From positions 75,425 through 96,423 of the forward strand of contig JH153515.1 of assembly GCA_000226015.1 (NCBI GenBank): DNA of 20,999 nt, read 5' to 3'. Each line of letters starts with the position of its first letter. The first letter of the stretch is position 1. The stretch comes from Mnemiopsis leidyi. Its lineage: Eukaryota; Ctenophora; Tentaculata; Lobata; Bolinopsidae. The notes below the pieces were generated by a model, which saw only the letters and a list, made by a program, of their open reading frames with translations, searched no databases and was not told the origin of the DNA. This document shows, piece by piece, positions 8,144 through 17,900 of this stretch. Made by a program: the position numbers and the translations under genes.

Positions 8144-10317
8144 CTTTCACAGGGTCTGCTGCTTGATTGCTTCTAGCAGAGGGCAGATACTGGAAAACAA
8201 GCTCCGTTAGAAGTTTAGAATTGGAGAGATGGAAATCTCGCCTCCGCATGAGACCGAACTAAACGGGCGCAATTCTTGTTGAAGATTGAGTATCGCAACT
8301 TTAAACTAAAGGGCCGGCTGCATTTTCCTTTTTATGATTTTGTTGCGACTAAGTTTTTTGCAAACCAATTTCGGATAAGGAGGAAAATCATATCAACCAA
8401 CCTGCTCTCCCTGATCCATCTCTCAAACGTGATTTTAGTTTTCTGATTACGCAATACTTTTACCAGTATGTGCTTAGAGTTAGTAAACGACCCCACATAA
8501 AGAAGGTAGGTCATCCAAAAGTTCAATTTGGGCACTTACTCTCCGCCAAGAAATGAATCGTTATCATAACCAATCCCCCTATTGCCTCTATCATCCATTA
8601 ATCCTTAATTGACAGCTGTCCTGCTGTCAAGACCACGCCTATAGTACAACGTGGCTATAGTGACCCGGGGACGGGCTGATATCGTCATTTGGTCAGTCTG
8701 GCAATTTGACGTTGGCAAAAACAACTAAAACTTTGATACCTATCTGGCGCATCATAAAATCAATGCTGCTATCTGGTTCATTTATGAATCAGCTATATAT
8801 ATATATACTATTATGATTCTTCTGTAGCAATACAAACAGTCAAGATCATATTCATGAAATTTGATTCTATTTATATCTTCTTACTTACGAATATCGATAC
8901 GTTATATAAATAATGAATGAATAAACTTTTTTAAAACGCTTCTATAAATCAATTTACACAAATATAATGGAAAGTCTCACTTCATAAAATGCAATCGAAC
9001 GAGTGTCGAACTTTTCAAATCTGTAGATATTTTCAACTTTGAGCACTCACCGAAATGTGATCGTAAAATTAGAGTTCAGAATAATGATCCATTTCAAACC
9101 TTCTTTGAACCGCTTACTATAACAATGTTATCTATAACGTAGTTTGTCTCATTTCAATTGATGAAGATCGAATTAAGCAATTCACTTTTTCAATAGTCCC
9201 ATTCAATCAAGCTCTACTTATTGTTTTTGATTTAATCGTGACTAGTACATAACCGAAATTTTGTTCATCACGACTTTGGTTCACTGATGTCAAATCAACG
9301 TTAAATTAAATCTACTGTTGTTTTCGGTGATAGTCATCAATGAATTCAATTAAATTTCTAGAGAACCCCCTCCTCTTAGTGATTCAACTACCACTGGTGG
9401 GCGATACCGCTACTTTTTAATGTATTATCAGAAGTATTAAAAAGTTGCCCACCATTATACCTATTCGGTTTTATCCAATAAGGTGTTTTGGAACATCTGT
9501 TCTGATTTACCACGTGTTTAGAACTGTCTGCAAATAGTGATCATGTTATTTGTAGTTACTTCAACAATCAAGGGCATGGAAACGATTTCAGTAAATATTC
9601 ACGATGTTTAACTGGTTTGATTCTAATACCGTGACTGGTTCAGATTTTATAGTTCTCAACTTTTTACGTGCGATGTATGGCGTATGCTTCCAGCTCCACA
9701 AATACTCAAATGATATAGGGGAATGATAACTTTTGCTTTATCATGATTCTCTAAGGTTTTCTTGCGCAGTTATGTTGGATCAACATGATGATTGTTTATG
9801 ATGAGATGAAAGATTCTACTTATTGATCGACCTTACAACAGAATTCAGTAAGTTGTCTGATCACTTAACCCTCGAGGTTCATGTTTGTGGCATAGAACTT
9901 GAATCACATATTTCTAAATTTAGATCATATTTGAATTCATCACAGATTAAGTTTCATAATTGAAAGAGTCACCGAGGAACAGTGGTTTCTTTAACGTGGT
10001 CTAAACGTTTGCGAAAACTGCTAGACTTGAAACTTCTGTTTTTAATTTCGATAAGGATTGCGATTTATTTATCTATTTATTTATTTTTTCAAGGGTGATC
10101 TTTTTTGCTTGACCTTGCTCAACGAAGAGAGAGAAATAAAACCAAAATCTTTGAAATGGGTTAAAATGCAGAATTATAAACCACGATCAATTGAAATGTT
10201 ATCGAGCCAGTCAGGATTCGCACTCATGTGATGTGCTGCACCCCTGACGTGTCATTAAAACAATCAAACAATAGATTACCAAACGACCGAAGACTGTCCT
10301 TTAAAAAGTGTTGCTGA
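8144..10317. other. Long AT-rich stretch without a recognised gene
   Basis: I find no coding exon with family resemblance. One consensus donor (GAGAGTAAGT) lies on the minus strand near 8540, after a short open frame starting MDDRGNRGIGY. A strong acceptor (GCTTGTTTTCCAG) lies near 8190 on the same strand. They could bound small exons of an unknown gene but I cannot complete a model. Apart from the hairpin at 9395–9454, no repeat or RNA gene is evident. Confidence 0.4.
9395..9454. repeat. 60-bp hairpin with GGTGGGC ends
   Basis: TGGTGGGC at 9395–9402 pairs with GCCCACCA at 9447–9454. Inside that, ACTTTTTAAT pairs with ATTAAAAAGT around a short loop. It could be a tiny foldback transposon relic or a transcript hairpin. 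Confidence 0.6.
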
Positions 10318-10438
10318 GTCACATGACGCGTTGTTTAGCAGTACACGTGACAACGTCACGCGTTGCTGTGCAACGTAAGTGATGACGTCATGTGATAGCA
10401 TCACATCACGTGATTCTATCGCGTGCTGGTTCTATAAG
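10318..10438 (+). promoter_or_regulatory. CRE/E-box cluster with TATA-like box
   Basis: Within 120 bases there are a perfect CRE palindrome TGACGTCA (10383–10390), two CACGTG E-boxes (10344–10349, 10407–10412) and related TGACGCG, CGTCACGCG and TCACATGA sites. TATAAG follows at 10433–10438, pointing right towards the minisatellite. The composition is GC-richer than its surroundings. It could be a promoter, an enhancer of the minus-strand gene ending at 10787, or the regulatory part of a solo LTR-like element; no LTR boundaries were found. Confidence 0.4.
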
Positions 10439-10541
10439 ATGGGCTCTGTGGAGTCCGCTTGGGAGTCTTGAGAGCGGCTCTGTTGTGTGGAACTTATCCA
10501 GATCTATCTTCCATATACCGCACCTGAGGATATCGTCATTA

Positions 10542-10800
10542 TTGCAACCACCATTTACAACTTAGCAACCTTCGCTTACAGCTTAGCAACCATCGCTAAC
10601 AGCTTAGCAACCACCATTTTCAACTTAGCAACCATCGCTTACAGCTTAGCAACCACCATTTACAACTTAGCAACCATCACTTACAGCTCAGCAACCACCA
10701 TTTACAACTTAGCAACCATCGCTTACAGCTTAGCAACCACCATTTACAACTTAGCAACCATCGCTTACAGCTTAGCAACCACCAACTTAGCAACTAAGAA
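10542..10800. repeat. 21-bp minisatellite (42-bp higher-order unit)
   Basis: About a dozen copies of a 21-mer built around CTTAGCAACC alternate between ACAACTTAGCAACCATCGCT and ACAGCTTAGCAACCACCATT types, giving a 42-bp higher-order period. Because 21 is a multiple of three, a repetitive 105-codon frame runs through it on the plus strand (NLATIAYSLAT repeats), but it has no ATG and I do not call it a gene. The stop codon of the minus-strand secreted gene model falls in its right edge. Confidence 0.92.
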
Positions 10801-11685
10801 TTAGACTGAACAACCTCAGTTTATGACAGAGGTTGAAATAGAGCTGATATATAATTGTAGTTATTTTAAAACAGTCACAGTAAGCAGAGAATGGACTATA
10901 GCGATGGTGGGCTCTCTGAAAGTTTGCATTTGAGACTGAGATTTAAGAAATAGAAATAAATTCATGGTGCATGATACTGACATGAGAACTACAAAAATAT
11001 GTATGTGTAAAACTGTAAATCCTACCTTCATCGGCGGAGTTCATTGCTACTATATTTGACTCCTTGGCAGCTGCATCTACCCCCTCTTCTAAGTTCATCG
11101 TGTTCATATCTGGAGATAATTTTGTTTAATTCAAGGTGGTTTGAATGTTGTTTGACAATTGACATTAATTTATCAAATCCGTTTTTAACTTCAAATTTGA
11201 TTTATGGTAGTTTAACTTCAAATCATAATTCGTCCTGATATTATCGCTATAAAATCTCGAATGTTCTTTATTATCTTTTAAGGTACCTAAAGATTCTGAT
11301 AGGGACATATCGTCTGATTCCATAGCTGTAGACCGGGCATGGACTAGGATAAGAGCACAAGTTCTGAAATAGGGAAATTAGTTTTCGTGAATTGACCTGA
11401 GTTCTATTAACATCCCTAGCTTAATAAAGAAAAAAATTGTATCATATTCACACGATTTCTTTTGCCAAGCTGGAAAGAAACTGCAAAAACTTTCCCAGAT
11501 CTACTGCAATAGAATTCTCAATTCTATTTGAATTATGAATGAGGGAAGTTATTTCTGTTCACAACGACCGATCAATGGTTAATGCATGTGCGAAATGCGA
11601 ACCACTGAGCGACCTTTGTGCACACACAGGTAGTTGTAAAAGTTACTCACAGTAGAAGGCAAGCTGCTGAGAACATCCGTGTCAT
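10787..11685 (-). CDS. Small secreted acidic precursor, four exons, novel
   Basis: The exon model is 11685–11651, 11363–11287, 11109–11026 and 10935–10787. All introns are GT–AG (the first donor is consensus GTGAGT), phases match, and the product is 114 aa. Exons 1–2 join to a classical signal peptide (MTRMFSAACLLLTCALILVH, then ARS). An acidic, Met- and Ser-rich stretch follows (ESDDMSLSESLD, NLEEGVDAAAKESN), resembling the pro-region of a secreted peptide or venom-like precursor. The last exon, after a strong acceptor (TTTCTTAAATCTCAG), adds RAHHRYSPFSAYCDCFK and four cysteines in total, and stops inside the 21-bp minisatellite. No dibasic processing site is seen and no family recognised. 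Exons 1–3 are well supported by joint frame and splice logic; exon 4 is the weakest, since another acceptor near 10983 gives a different tail. A TATTTTAAG box lies at 11776–11768. Confidence 0.5.
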
Positions 11686-13084
11686 GTTTCGGTTGTTTTG
11701 AAACGAACTTCTTGCTGTTGAGGTGAAGGTGGTCCGCTGATACTGGCGCTCTCTCCGTCCGCTCTCACTTAAAATACCCCCACCCGCACGCGTTACCCTG
11801 TTTAACTCCGCCACGCGACGCAGGGATCGTGGGGCACGTGCTCATTTAAAATATTAGCTTTGTCAGGCAAAGTGGCCCGTGAGTTAAGTAGCTGTCATTG
11901 CTGCGCTGTCACACTTCATCAAACCATTAACCCTAAATTAGGTTTTAGCTATATAGTGTTTTAGCTAAATGGTGCGGCTACCGAATTGAAATTGCGAAAT
12001 TCTTGTGCTCATGCTCCCTCTGTCTCTCTCTCTCTCTCTCTCTCGGAATCACTTTCTCTCTCCCTCACCATGGGTTAAAGTAGCAGGTAACCCCGTCTCG
12101 CCATGTCAACTCCAAATCAAACTATTTAAAATCTCATTGGTTCATCTAAATTGACCTTTCGAATCAAATCAACCTCTCCCCTATCCTGGGAGTTGTATGT
12201 TGCTCATGGCTGCAAAGTTACTGTCAAATCAATAATCGAGAAGGAGCGTTTGTCCGTTTCGTGGAGGGTTGAGTCCAGTTATTTCAAGATTTCGTATCCG
12301 GGATGTAGAAAGTTTAGTCCGATGGAGAAGGGATCGGAATCTACCGCCTAATCATACTCCTTGGCTATTTAATGAATCATACAATTTAGATTATGTAACT
12401 AACGAAACACGTGGGTTACAACCAGTAAAATGTCGATTGGAGGAATTAGGATCATTAAGTTGTTCATTTGACTGCAGCGAAGTTTTATCTTTATAACTCC
12501 TAGATTACCTCATGGCGCAGGTTACCCTTCAAATTTGTTAAATTCTCTCTGATCTGCTCTGAAAGGATTTTTACTTTGAATGAAGTAATAGCACTGAGCT
12601 TGCACAAATGAGCACGTGCAGATTTAATCATCATCAACTCGAAAGTGAAAATGAAATAGACACTTCTGGTGATAGAAATTTGGTGAAAGTTGCATGTCTT
12701 CACCCATTGGGTCAGTATGATGCGATGATTTGAGTCAAATGACAAGTAACTCAATTTATCTCCTTGATAAAGCCCAAAGCTGTTTTAGCAAAGTTTTTAG
12801 CAGCCAGGTCGTTGTATTCACAGGTAAGCATCAATATTATCATGGATTTTGAAATATAATCATTATTTGTTGAGGTATATACCTTGCGCAATAAATTTAA
12901 ATCTATGTAAATTTAAACAAAAAAGACACGATAATAAGGTCGTCATTTAGAATTAAAATAAAAATTGAAACCAAAATTCTAAGCAATAATGTTAAAACAA
13001 TATCCCAAAATCACAATCCTGGCCTAGCAACCAACAATTTATCCCTTTGCTCAGAAATAAAATTTTAGTAGTGAAAGACAAGTT
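11686..13084. other. Mostly noncoding, TC microsatellite, weak exon-like frames
   Basis: A (TC)n tract spans 12022–12044. On the plus strand, two overlapping frames without ATG (about 12151–12351 and 12269–12496) read like protein; the second contains RWRRDRNLPPNHTPWLF and KCRLEELGS before a stop. They may be a decayed or frameshifted coding fragment. A plus-strand ATG at 12739 opens a frame running to a consensus donor at 12824 (CACAG then GTAAGC). A 30-codon minus-strand frame overlaps the same place. I recognise none of these and give no gene call. Confidence 0.3.
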
Positions 13085-13471
13085 TCATAATTCCTCTTTA
13101 AAGCTACTGAACTGTTCAGAGTCTAAGCCGGTCACAGTGTGGTACTCCTCATTGTCCATGTAAACCTCCTCTTCTGCCATCTGTCTCTCTACCCCATTGA
13201 TAGGATCCTCCTCGGAACTCGGACACTGATTCGAACACTTCTTCACCTCTATCCCCTCCTCCTCCCTCCTCCTCCTGCTATCGTCCTCCATTTCTCTCAC
13301 ATAGTCCTTCTTCATGTCCTCGCTACACCCGATCTTACACTTGATACGGTCTCTAGTGTCGGGGCTGGTACATTTCTTAACGCACTCTTGAAACTGTAGA
13401 CTGGTCCTGGACTCGCTCTGTGCGTAATGGCAGAGAAGCAGGAACACTGACAGAAATGCTAACTTCGGCAT
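13085..13471 (-). CDS. Secretory-pathway CX3C protein ending in KEEL
   Basis: A single-exon ORF of 128 aa from the ATG at 13471. The N-terminus (MPKLAFLSVFLLLCHYAQS) is a strong signal peptide, probably cut near residue 19. The mature part is highly charged with three CX3C pairs: C30-VKK-C34, C45-KIG-C49 and C79-NQ-rich-C83. Ten residues separate the first two pairs, the spacing of a disulphide-linked helical hairpin. An arginine/glutamate-rich segment (SRRRREEEG) precedes the third pair, and an acidic tail follows. The C-terminus is KEEL, a variant of the KDEL-type ER retrieval signal (ERp29 ends this way), so an ER-resident luminal protein is as likely as a secreted one. I recognise no family. 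Longer upstream reading would start at TTG inside a tandem repeat, so the ATG is preferred. It lies 440 bases past the DMRT stop on the same strand. Confidence 0.72.
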   Translation of the reverse strand: MPKLAFLSVFLLLCHYAQSESRTSLQFQECVKKCTSPDTRDRIKCKIGCSEDMKKDYVREMEDDSRRRREEEGIEVKKCSNQCPSSEEDPINGVERQMAEEEVYMDNEEYHTVTGLDSEQFSSFKEEL

Positions 13472-13555
13472 GGCAAGAACAAGAAACGTATCGTTAAAGA
13501 CTGGCAAGAAACGTATCGTTAAAGACTGGCAAGAAACGTATCGTTAGAGGCTGGC
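13472..13555. repeat. Three 25-bp tandem repeats at the KEEL-gene 5' end
   Basis: Units at 13481–13505, 13506–13530 and 13531–13555 follow AAGAAACGTATCGTTAAAGA plus CTGGC; the first two are identical and the third has two changes. Each contains the dyad AACG-TAT-CGTT. The array ends ten bases from the start codon of the minus-strand gene, so it sits in the leader or core promoter and may hold three copies of a factor-binding site. From 13556 to 13912 I see nothing but short A/T runs and possible weak poly(A) signals (CATAAA, GATAAA) for the DMRT gene. Confidence 0.88.
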
Positions 13556-13912
13556 AATTGAAATGAAAATAAAAGAGAATTTTGGGAAAAGATCGAATAT
13601 CATACGTGTCACATTTCTGTTTTAGGACAGATAAACAAAAGTGTTATATTGTCCCTCTGTCCCTCTTTATCTGAACATTGTATACTTTCACAGTGTACAT
13701 TGTACTTGTACCAAAAAGTCTAATACTTTGTGTATAGTCCCCTTTATGTCCGACCTAGTCCTTCTCCTAAACAATTGCACGATGTTAAGGAACACTTGTT
13801 GACTAATTGTAGCAGATGGTAATTATGTCAGAAACTACACTATCTATACTGGTCACAGGTCATCTGATGTTCATGTCACAACTCTGCAGAACAGAGTCCC
13901 TACATTTACAGC

Positions 13913-15312
13913 TCACTTGACTAAACTGTTGATAAACTGAGTGAGAATGATTGGAGTGAAGGGTTTGTGGGAGCTGCTGGCACTGCTCGGAGAAGTGCTG
14001 GTTATCGTGCTGCTAGCTGTTAACATGCTAGGTAGTCCTTCCTTGAGATCGGCACTTCGGGAGATAATGTTCTGAGGGGGGACCCCACTTTGAGGCGACA
14101 CTCCGTGTTGAGGTATAGTTGTTTGTGAGGATACTCGACTTTGTGACATGAGAGTTGCGATCTGCTCCAAGTAGCGCTGACTCAGCTGTTCTGTCACTGA
14201 GCGAGATTTTCTTGGTCCGAAAACATTGAGCAGCATCTCTATCGACTTTATTGCATCTGAAAAATTTAGGCTTGAGAGGATTGAAGGGATTGATTTTACT
14301 GAAGAAAATTACAAGCACAAGGAGAAACTTGATCATTTAAAATAAGGTCAACTCGTCATTTTACTGCTGTGGTAGCTTGTTGGTAATTCACAAATCATAT
14401 CATACTACATTAAGCAACTCTGATAAGCAACTTAGCAACTTAGCAACTTAGCAAGTCTGATAAGCAACTTAGCAACTTAGCAACTTAGCAACTTAGCAAG
14501 TCTGATAAGCAACTTAGCAACTTAGCAACTTAGCAAGTCTGATAAGCAACTTAGCAACTTAGCAAGTTGACGTCAGGTAACTTACCATTATTGTTGGCGA
14601 AGAGGACGTGCTCTAAAACTGAGTTTGTTTGCTCAGGAAACAGTTCTCTAAGAAGAACTAGCGAGTAAAGGTAGGTCGGGTTCCTTTGTTTTGGCTGTAT
14701 TGCCGAATCTGGATATTTGTTTTGTTAAAAACGTCGTCGTGTGATACTGCATGAGGACGGGCTTAGAATAGGAGTTAAGATAAATTCGATGTAGATTTGT
14801 TGAAGAACAAATTGTGGGAAGATGACTAAAAGTAAATTAAACAAGAACGTTGAGAGATAAAAGCTGAGCATTGTCGCGGTTATACCCGACTCTCGCGGCT
14901 CAAAGCTAGAACGGTAGACGGATAAAATCACGTCAAGCTAAGTAGTGCAGTGAACACTGAACTTCAAACTTACCAAATAGTCCGACAAGGTTGAGAGACT
15001 GGCTATGAGGATTGTTCCCAGCTTCTTCCTGCCTCTTCAGAGCGACCTGAGCTGCCATCACGCGGCGTCGCTCCGAGATCAGGGAACATTTCCCACATTG
15101 GCAGTTCAACCACTTGCACCACCTCTTGTGCCCTGGAAACGAAAGTTTGGTTATTTATTTTGGTGATTTGGTTGAGGTGTTTTGTGAACTTTGGGTTTGA
15201 CTTCCACTTCCAGGTTACTACGAATTTATCTAAAATGGTTACCTTTGAGAGGGTTGAAGATCCCATGGTTTCTACATCTAGCACAGGTTGGAGCTCGGGC
15301 AGTAGGAGACAT
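13913..15312 (-). CDS. DMRT transcription factor with DM and DMA domains
   Basis: The exons are 15312–15243, 15132–14974, 14708–14586 and 14256–13913. All introns are GT–AG and phase 1, and the product is 231 aa. Residues 6–60 form the DM domain: [20 protein letters not shown], then [13 protein letters not shown], then [19 protein letters not shown]. All zinc ligands are present (C10, C13, H16, H25, C29, C34, C36, C39). Residues ~87–128 form the CUE-like DMA domain ([20 protein letters not shown], then [13 protein letters not shown]), which in known DMRTA/DMRT3-type proteins is a protein-interaction module. The rest is a Ser/Thr/Gln-rich tail. DM factors bind DNA in the minor groove and often control sexual or neural differentiation; the role here is unknown. 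An acceptor-like TTTTTTCTCCCAG directly precedes the ATG exon, implying an upstream noncoding exon. Introns split both domains, and the DM–DMA linker is short. Confidence 0.92.
14411..14577. repeat. 8-bp CAACTTAG satellite in DMRT intron 3
   Basis: Four blocks each begin TCTGATAAG, continue with 3, 4, 3 and 2 copies of CAACTTAG, and close with CAAG. The core CAACTTAGCAAC is the same as in the minisatellite at 10542–10800. The array ends a few bases from the splice donor of exon 3. Confidence 0.9.
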
Positions 15313-16277
15313 TGTTCTGGGAGAAAAAAACTGTAAATTACATAAATGTTTCATACCACTACTTTTATTAAAATCACGACTACAAGTTTTACTTTGTGTC
15401 TGTATAATGTGTATATAATCAAGATGCCAAGTGCCAAGCCGGGCAGGCCGGTAGATATCGCAGAAAATGTGATTTCGTATTAGAAAGTCAGAAAAAGAGT
15501 TGTATTGAACTTTTTATTGAACTTCGAATTGATTTAGTTTGTAAAGTTGCAGTATTGTCATTAATCCTCAATTTAGTTACCGATAACTAACACTAACGAT
15601 GCGTTATGTAAACTGATGGTAAAAGTTGAACAAATTCCACTACGGACACATGGAACACTACCATATCCTGCACCTGTTTGACAAGCAGCGAAATATTCGG
15701 ACATATTACAACTTGTTATGTGGACTACAAGATGTTTTCTCCCTCACTACTTTTTAGGAAATTAATTGAACTAGAGGAGCCGATCAAGAGAGAAGGTGCG
15801 TGCTGACACGCGCTTGTTGCTATGGTAACTACAAGATTACCGGCTTATTTCCATGCCAGGTCTCGCACAATGGAAAGACTTTGAGCGAAAGCAAGAATCT
15901 ATGAAACTAGACTGAAATGGATGATCCGTAAAAAAGTTGATTATAGATGGGCTACCGGACCGGACAACTACAAGTAATTTCATAAAAAGGTGAGCCCGAG
16001 CAGAGAAACGTTTAAAGTCAGACGTCAAGCATGCACGATCAGTGTTCACGAATTAAAGATAAGATTTTGAGGGCGGGATTTGTAGTATCAGCGTGTGATA
16101 CATTATCACCTCTCACACCTACAAGCCTGTTCAGTTAATTGACACTTAATCTAACATGTGCGGTAAATTGAAATCGGAGAACGCGCTCTCAAAGAGTCGT
16201 TCAATTTGTGTCATTACGGCAGGTCGAGCCTAATTGGAACCGCCTGCAACCCGCCTTGAAACCCCACTTCCACTATC
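15313..16277. other. DMRT upstream region, no gene seen
   Basis: No coding exon is recognised. It should hold the DMRT leader exon and promoter, since an acceptor sits next to the ATG exon, but I cannot place them. Short open frames here lack ATG starts or family resemblance. Confidence 0.4.
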
Positions 16278-16385
16278 TGGGATCATGTGACATCTTGTGT
16301 TGGGTCACATGTGACAACTTCTGTTGGGACACATGTGACGTTCTTTATAGAGTCACGTGTGTCTGTTTGTGTTACATATGACGTG
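16278..16385. promoter_or_regulatory. Tandem E-box repeats (CACATGTG)
   Basis: A ~24-bp unit (TGGGTCACATGTGACAACTT and relatives) repeats about three times and decays into two more related motifs. It presents CATGTG at 16284–16289, CACATGTG at 16306–16313 and 16330–16337, CACGTG at 16354–16359 and an ACATATGACG relative after that. CACATGTG is a palindromic bHLH site. The cluster lies about 1 kb upstream of the DMRT start codon, so an enhancer role is possible. Confidence 0.6.
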
Positions 16386-17880
16386 GTATACCGGTACGTA
16401 GTACTAAAAGTTACACTGTTCCTTAATGTGACCGTGAGATTTTGTGACTCTAAGTTTAATGAAATTTCGAATGTATATCTCTTGTTGCATTGTTCATTAG
16501 TCTCTAGCCACTTTTAAAATTGGTCTACAGTAGTGTGGTTTTACGCTATAGTTATACCTCACTGAATCCCGGTAGGCTAGTGACCTTAGGCTTAAAAATT
16601 TCTGAACGATCATCACGGCTTTTGCATCGAAAGTTTGAAATTGACCATATAAGCAAAAATTAAGTTCATGAAATACAAGCGTTAAGTGAACCTTTCATCG
16701 TGATTTCCTTGATCTCAAACTTAATCTTAAGTAAATTTTATAGATGTTAATGCTAGTCGCACTTTAAAAAACGTAAAAACGATATCTGTAGACCTGTACT
16801 TGTATTAACGTACAGTAACTGTTAGTGTAGTAATGTACTGTTCTACAACAATCTGAGAAACTATTAAACTAACGTAACAAAATGTCACCGCGATCAAGTG
16901 ATCATTTATCTGCTGGACTCATCATGTACGTTCACTGCAAAAACCACAATGTAAATATAAGTCCATCAGGGAACAACAGAACTGTATCGAGGAATTAGCT
17001 TGTTCGCCTGTAGGTGCGGTTTGGAGCTATTAGGGACCAATTAGTGAGCACAATGCACCACGTGAACCATCACCAAATGCACGTGCAGAGTTGGCCCTGA
17101 CTTCGTGGTCTGGGGGTGTTGCATGTTAATGTATGCATTGCTTACTTCGTATTTCATGTACCACAAAACCATGTCAACCATGAAATGTTGGTGAGGTTAA
17201 AAACTAGATATTCACTACGTGACTTCCAAGTCAATGGATAAAGATTGATCCTTGTTAAATGCTAAGCTAAATGGGACGTGTTTAATGTTTATGTAAGTAA
17301 AACTTAAGCCTACTAGCCACAACAATTAACTTATTCAATAAGTCATTAATTATCACTGATTGACAATTATAAATTTGGAGTATGTCGATGTGATCAGCCT
17401 AAGCTGGATTTCGAAACTTTTGAGTGACATTGACAGCCTCTTCACTTCGCACTTGGTTGAAGACTAGTTACTTATTTAATCCTTTAAAGTTCTGGTAGAC
17501 CTCCGGTAAAGTATAACAAATCTGAAAGTGAATCGCACTGGCAGTCTGAGCCTCCTTGTCAATTAGGCTATGATCATGATACATATATTTGATCATCAAG
17601 AGTAATGAACTTAAAGCGCGGACAAAATCACCTTGTTTCAGCCCTCTTATCTTATCAAAAAGTTCCCTGAAAACTTCGTGATCACAACTTTGGTTTTGTC
17701 TTATTTTGGTTTCGGGTTGGTCGTTGTTTGCAGGGCCCAGTTTAGATGTGTGTAGTGTTATTAACTGTTTCTGTCTCTGCCCTAGTGACTCGGTTCATCC
17801 CACCGCACCTCTTAAACCCTGAAAAGAGAGCAGTCATTGAATAAGATGTTATTGCTTATCATAATTTAAACAACAAATGA
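16386..17880. other. No gene recognised
   Basis: AT-rich DNA without a convincing ORF. On the minus strand a strong acceptor (CTGCTCTCTTTTCAG) near 17820 precedes a short stretch that could be a noncoding leader exon of the DMRT gene, but nothing proves it. Confidence 0.4.
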
Positions 17881-17900
17881 TTAGGGTGGTGGAAACCACC

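Noticed and set aside
8332-8535. 67-codon minus-strand frame
   Set aside because: It starts at GTG directly after a consensus donor (GTAAGT), so it more likely lies in an intron; no family resemblance.
10200-10250. Second tRNA-like B box (GTGCGAATCCTGA, minus strand)
   Set aside because: No A box at the right distance and no stem pairing were found.
10487-10804. 105-codon plus-strand frame with NLATIAYSLAT repeats
   Set aside because: It has no ATG, and the frame is open only because the minisatellite period (21) is a multiple of three and its unit lacks a stop in that frame.
14725-14931. Hydrophobic 68-codon minus-strand frame
   Set aside because: It lies wholly inside DMRT intron 2, its listed start is GTG, and AT-rich DNA easily yields such Leu/Phe-rich frames.
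16287-16517. 76-codon plus-strand frame
   Set aside because: It starts with GTG inside the E-box repeat and owes its length to the 24-bp period.
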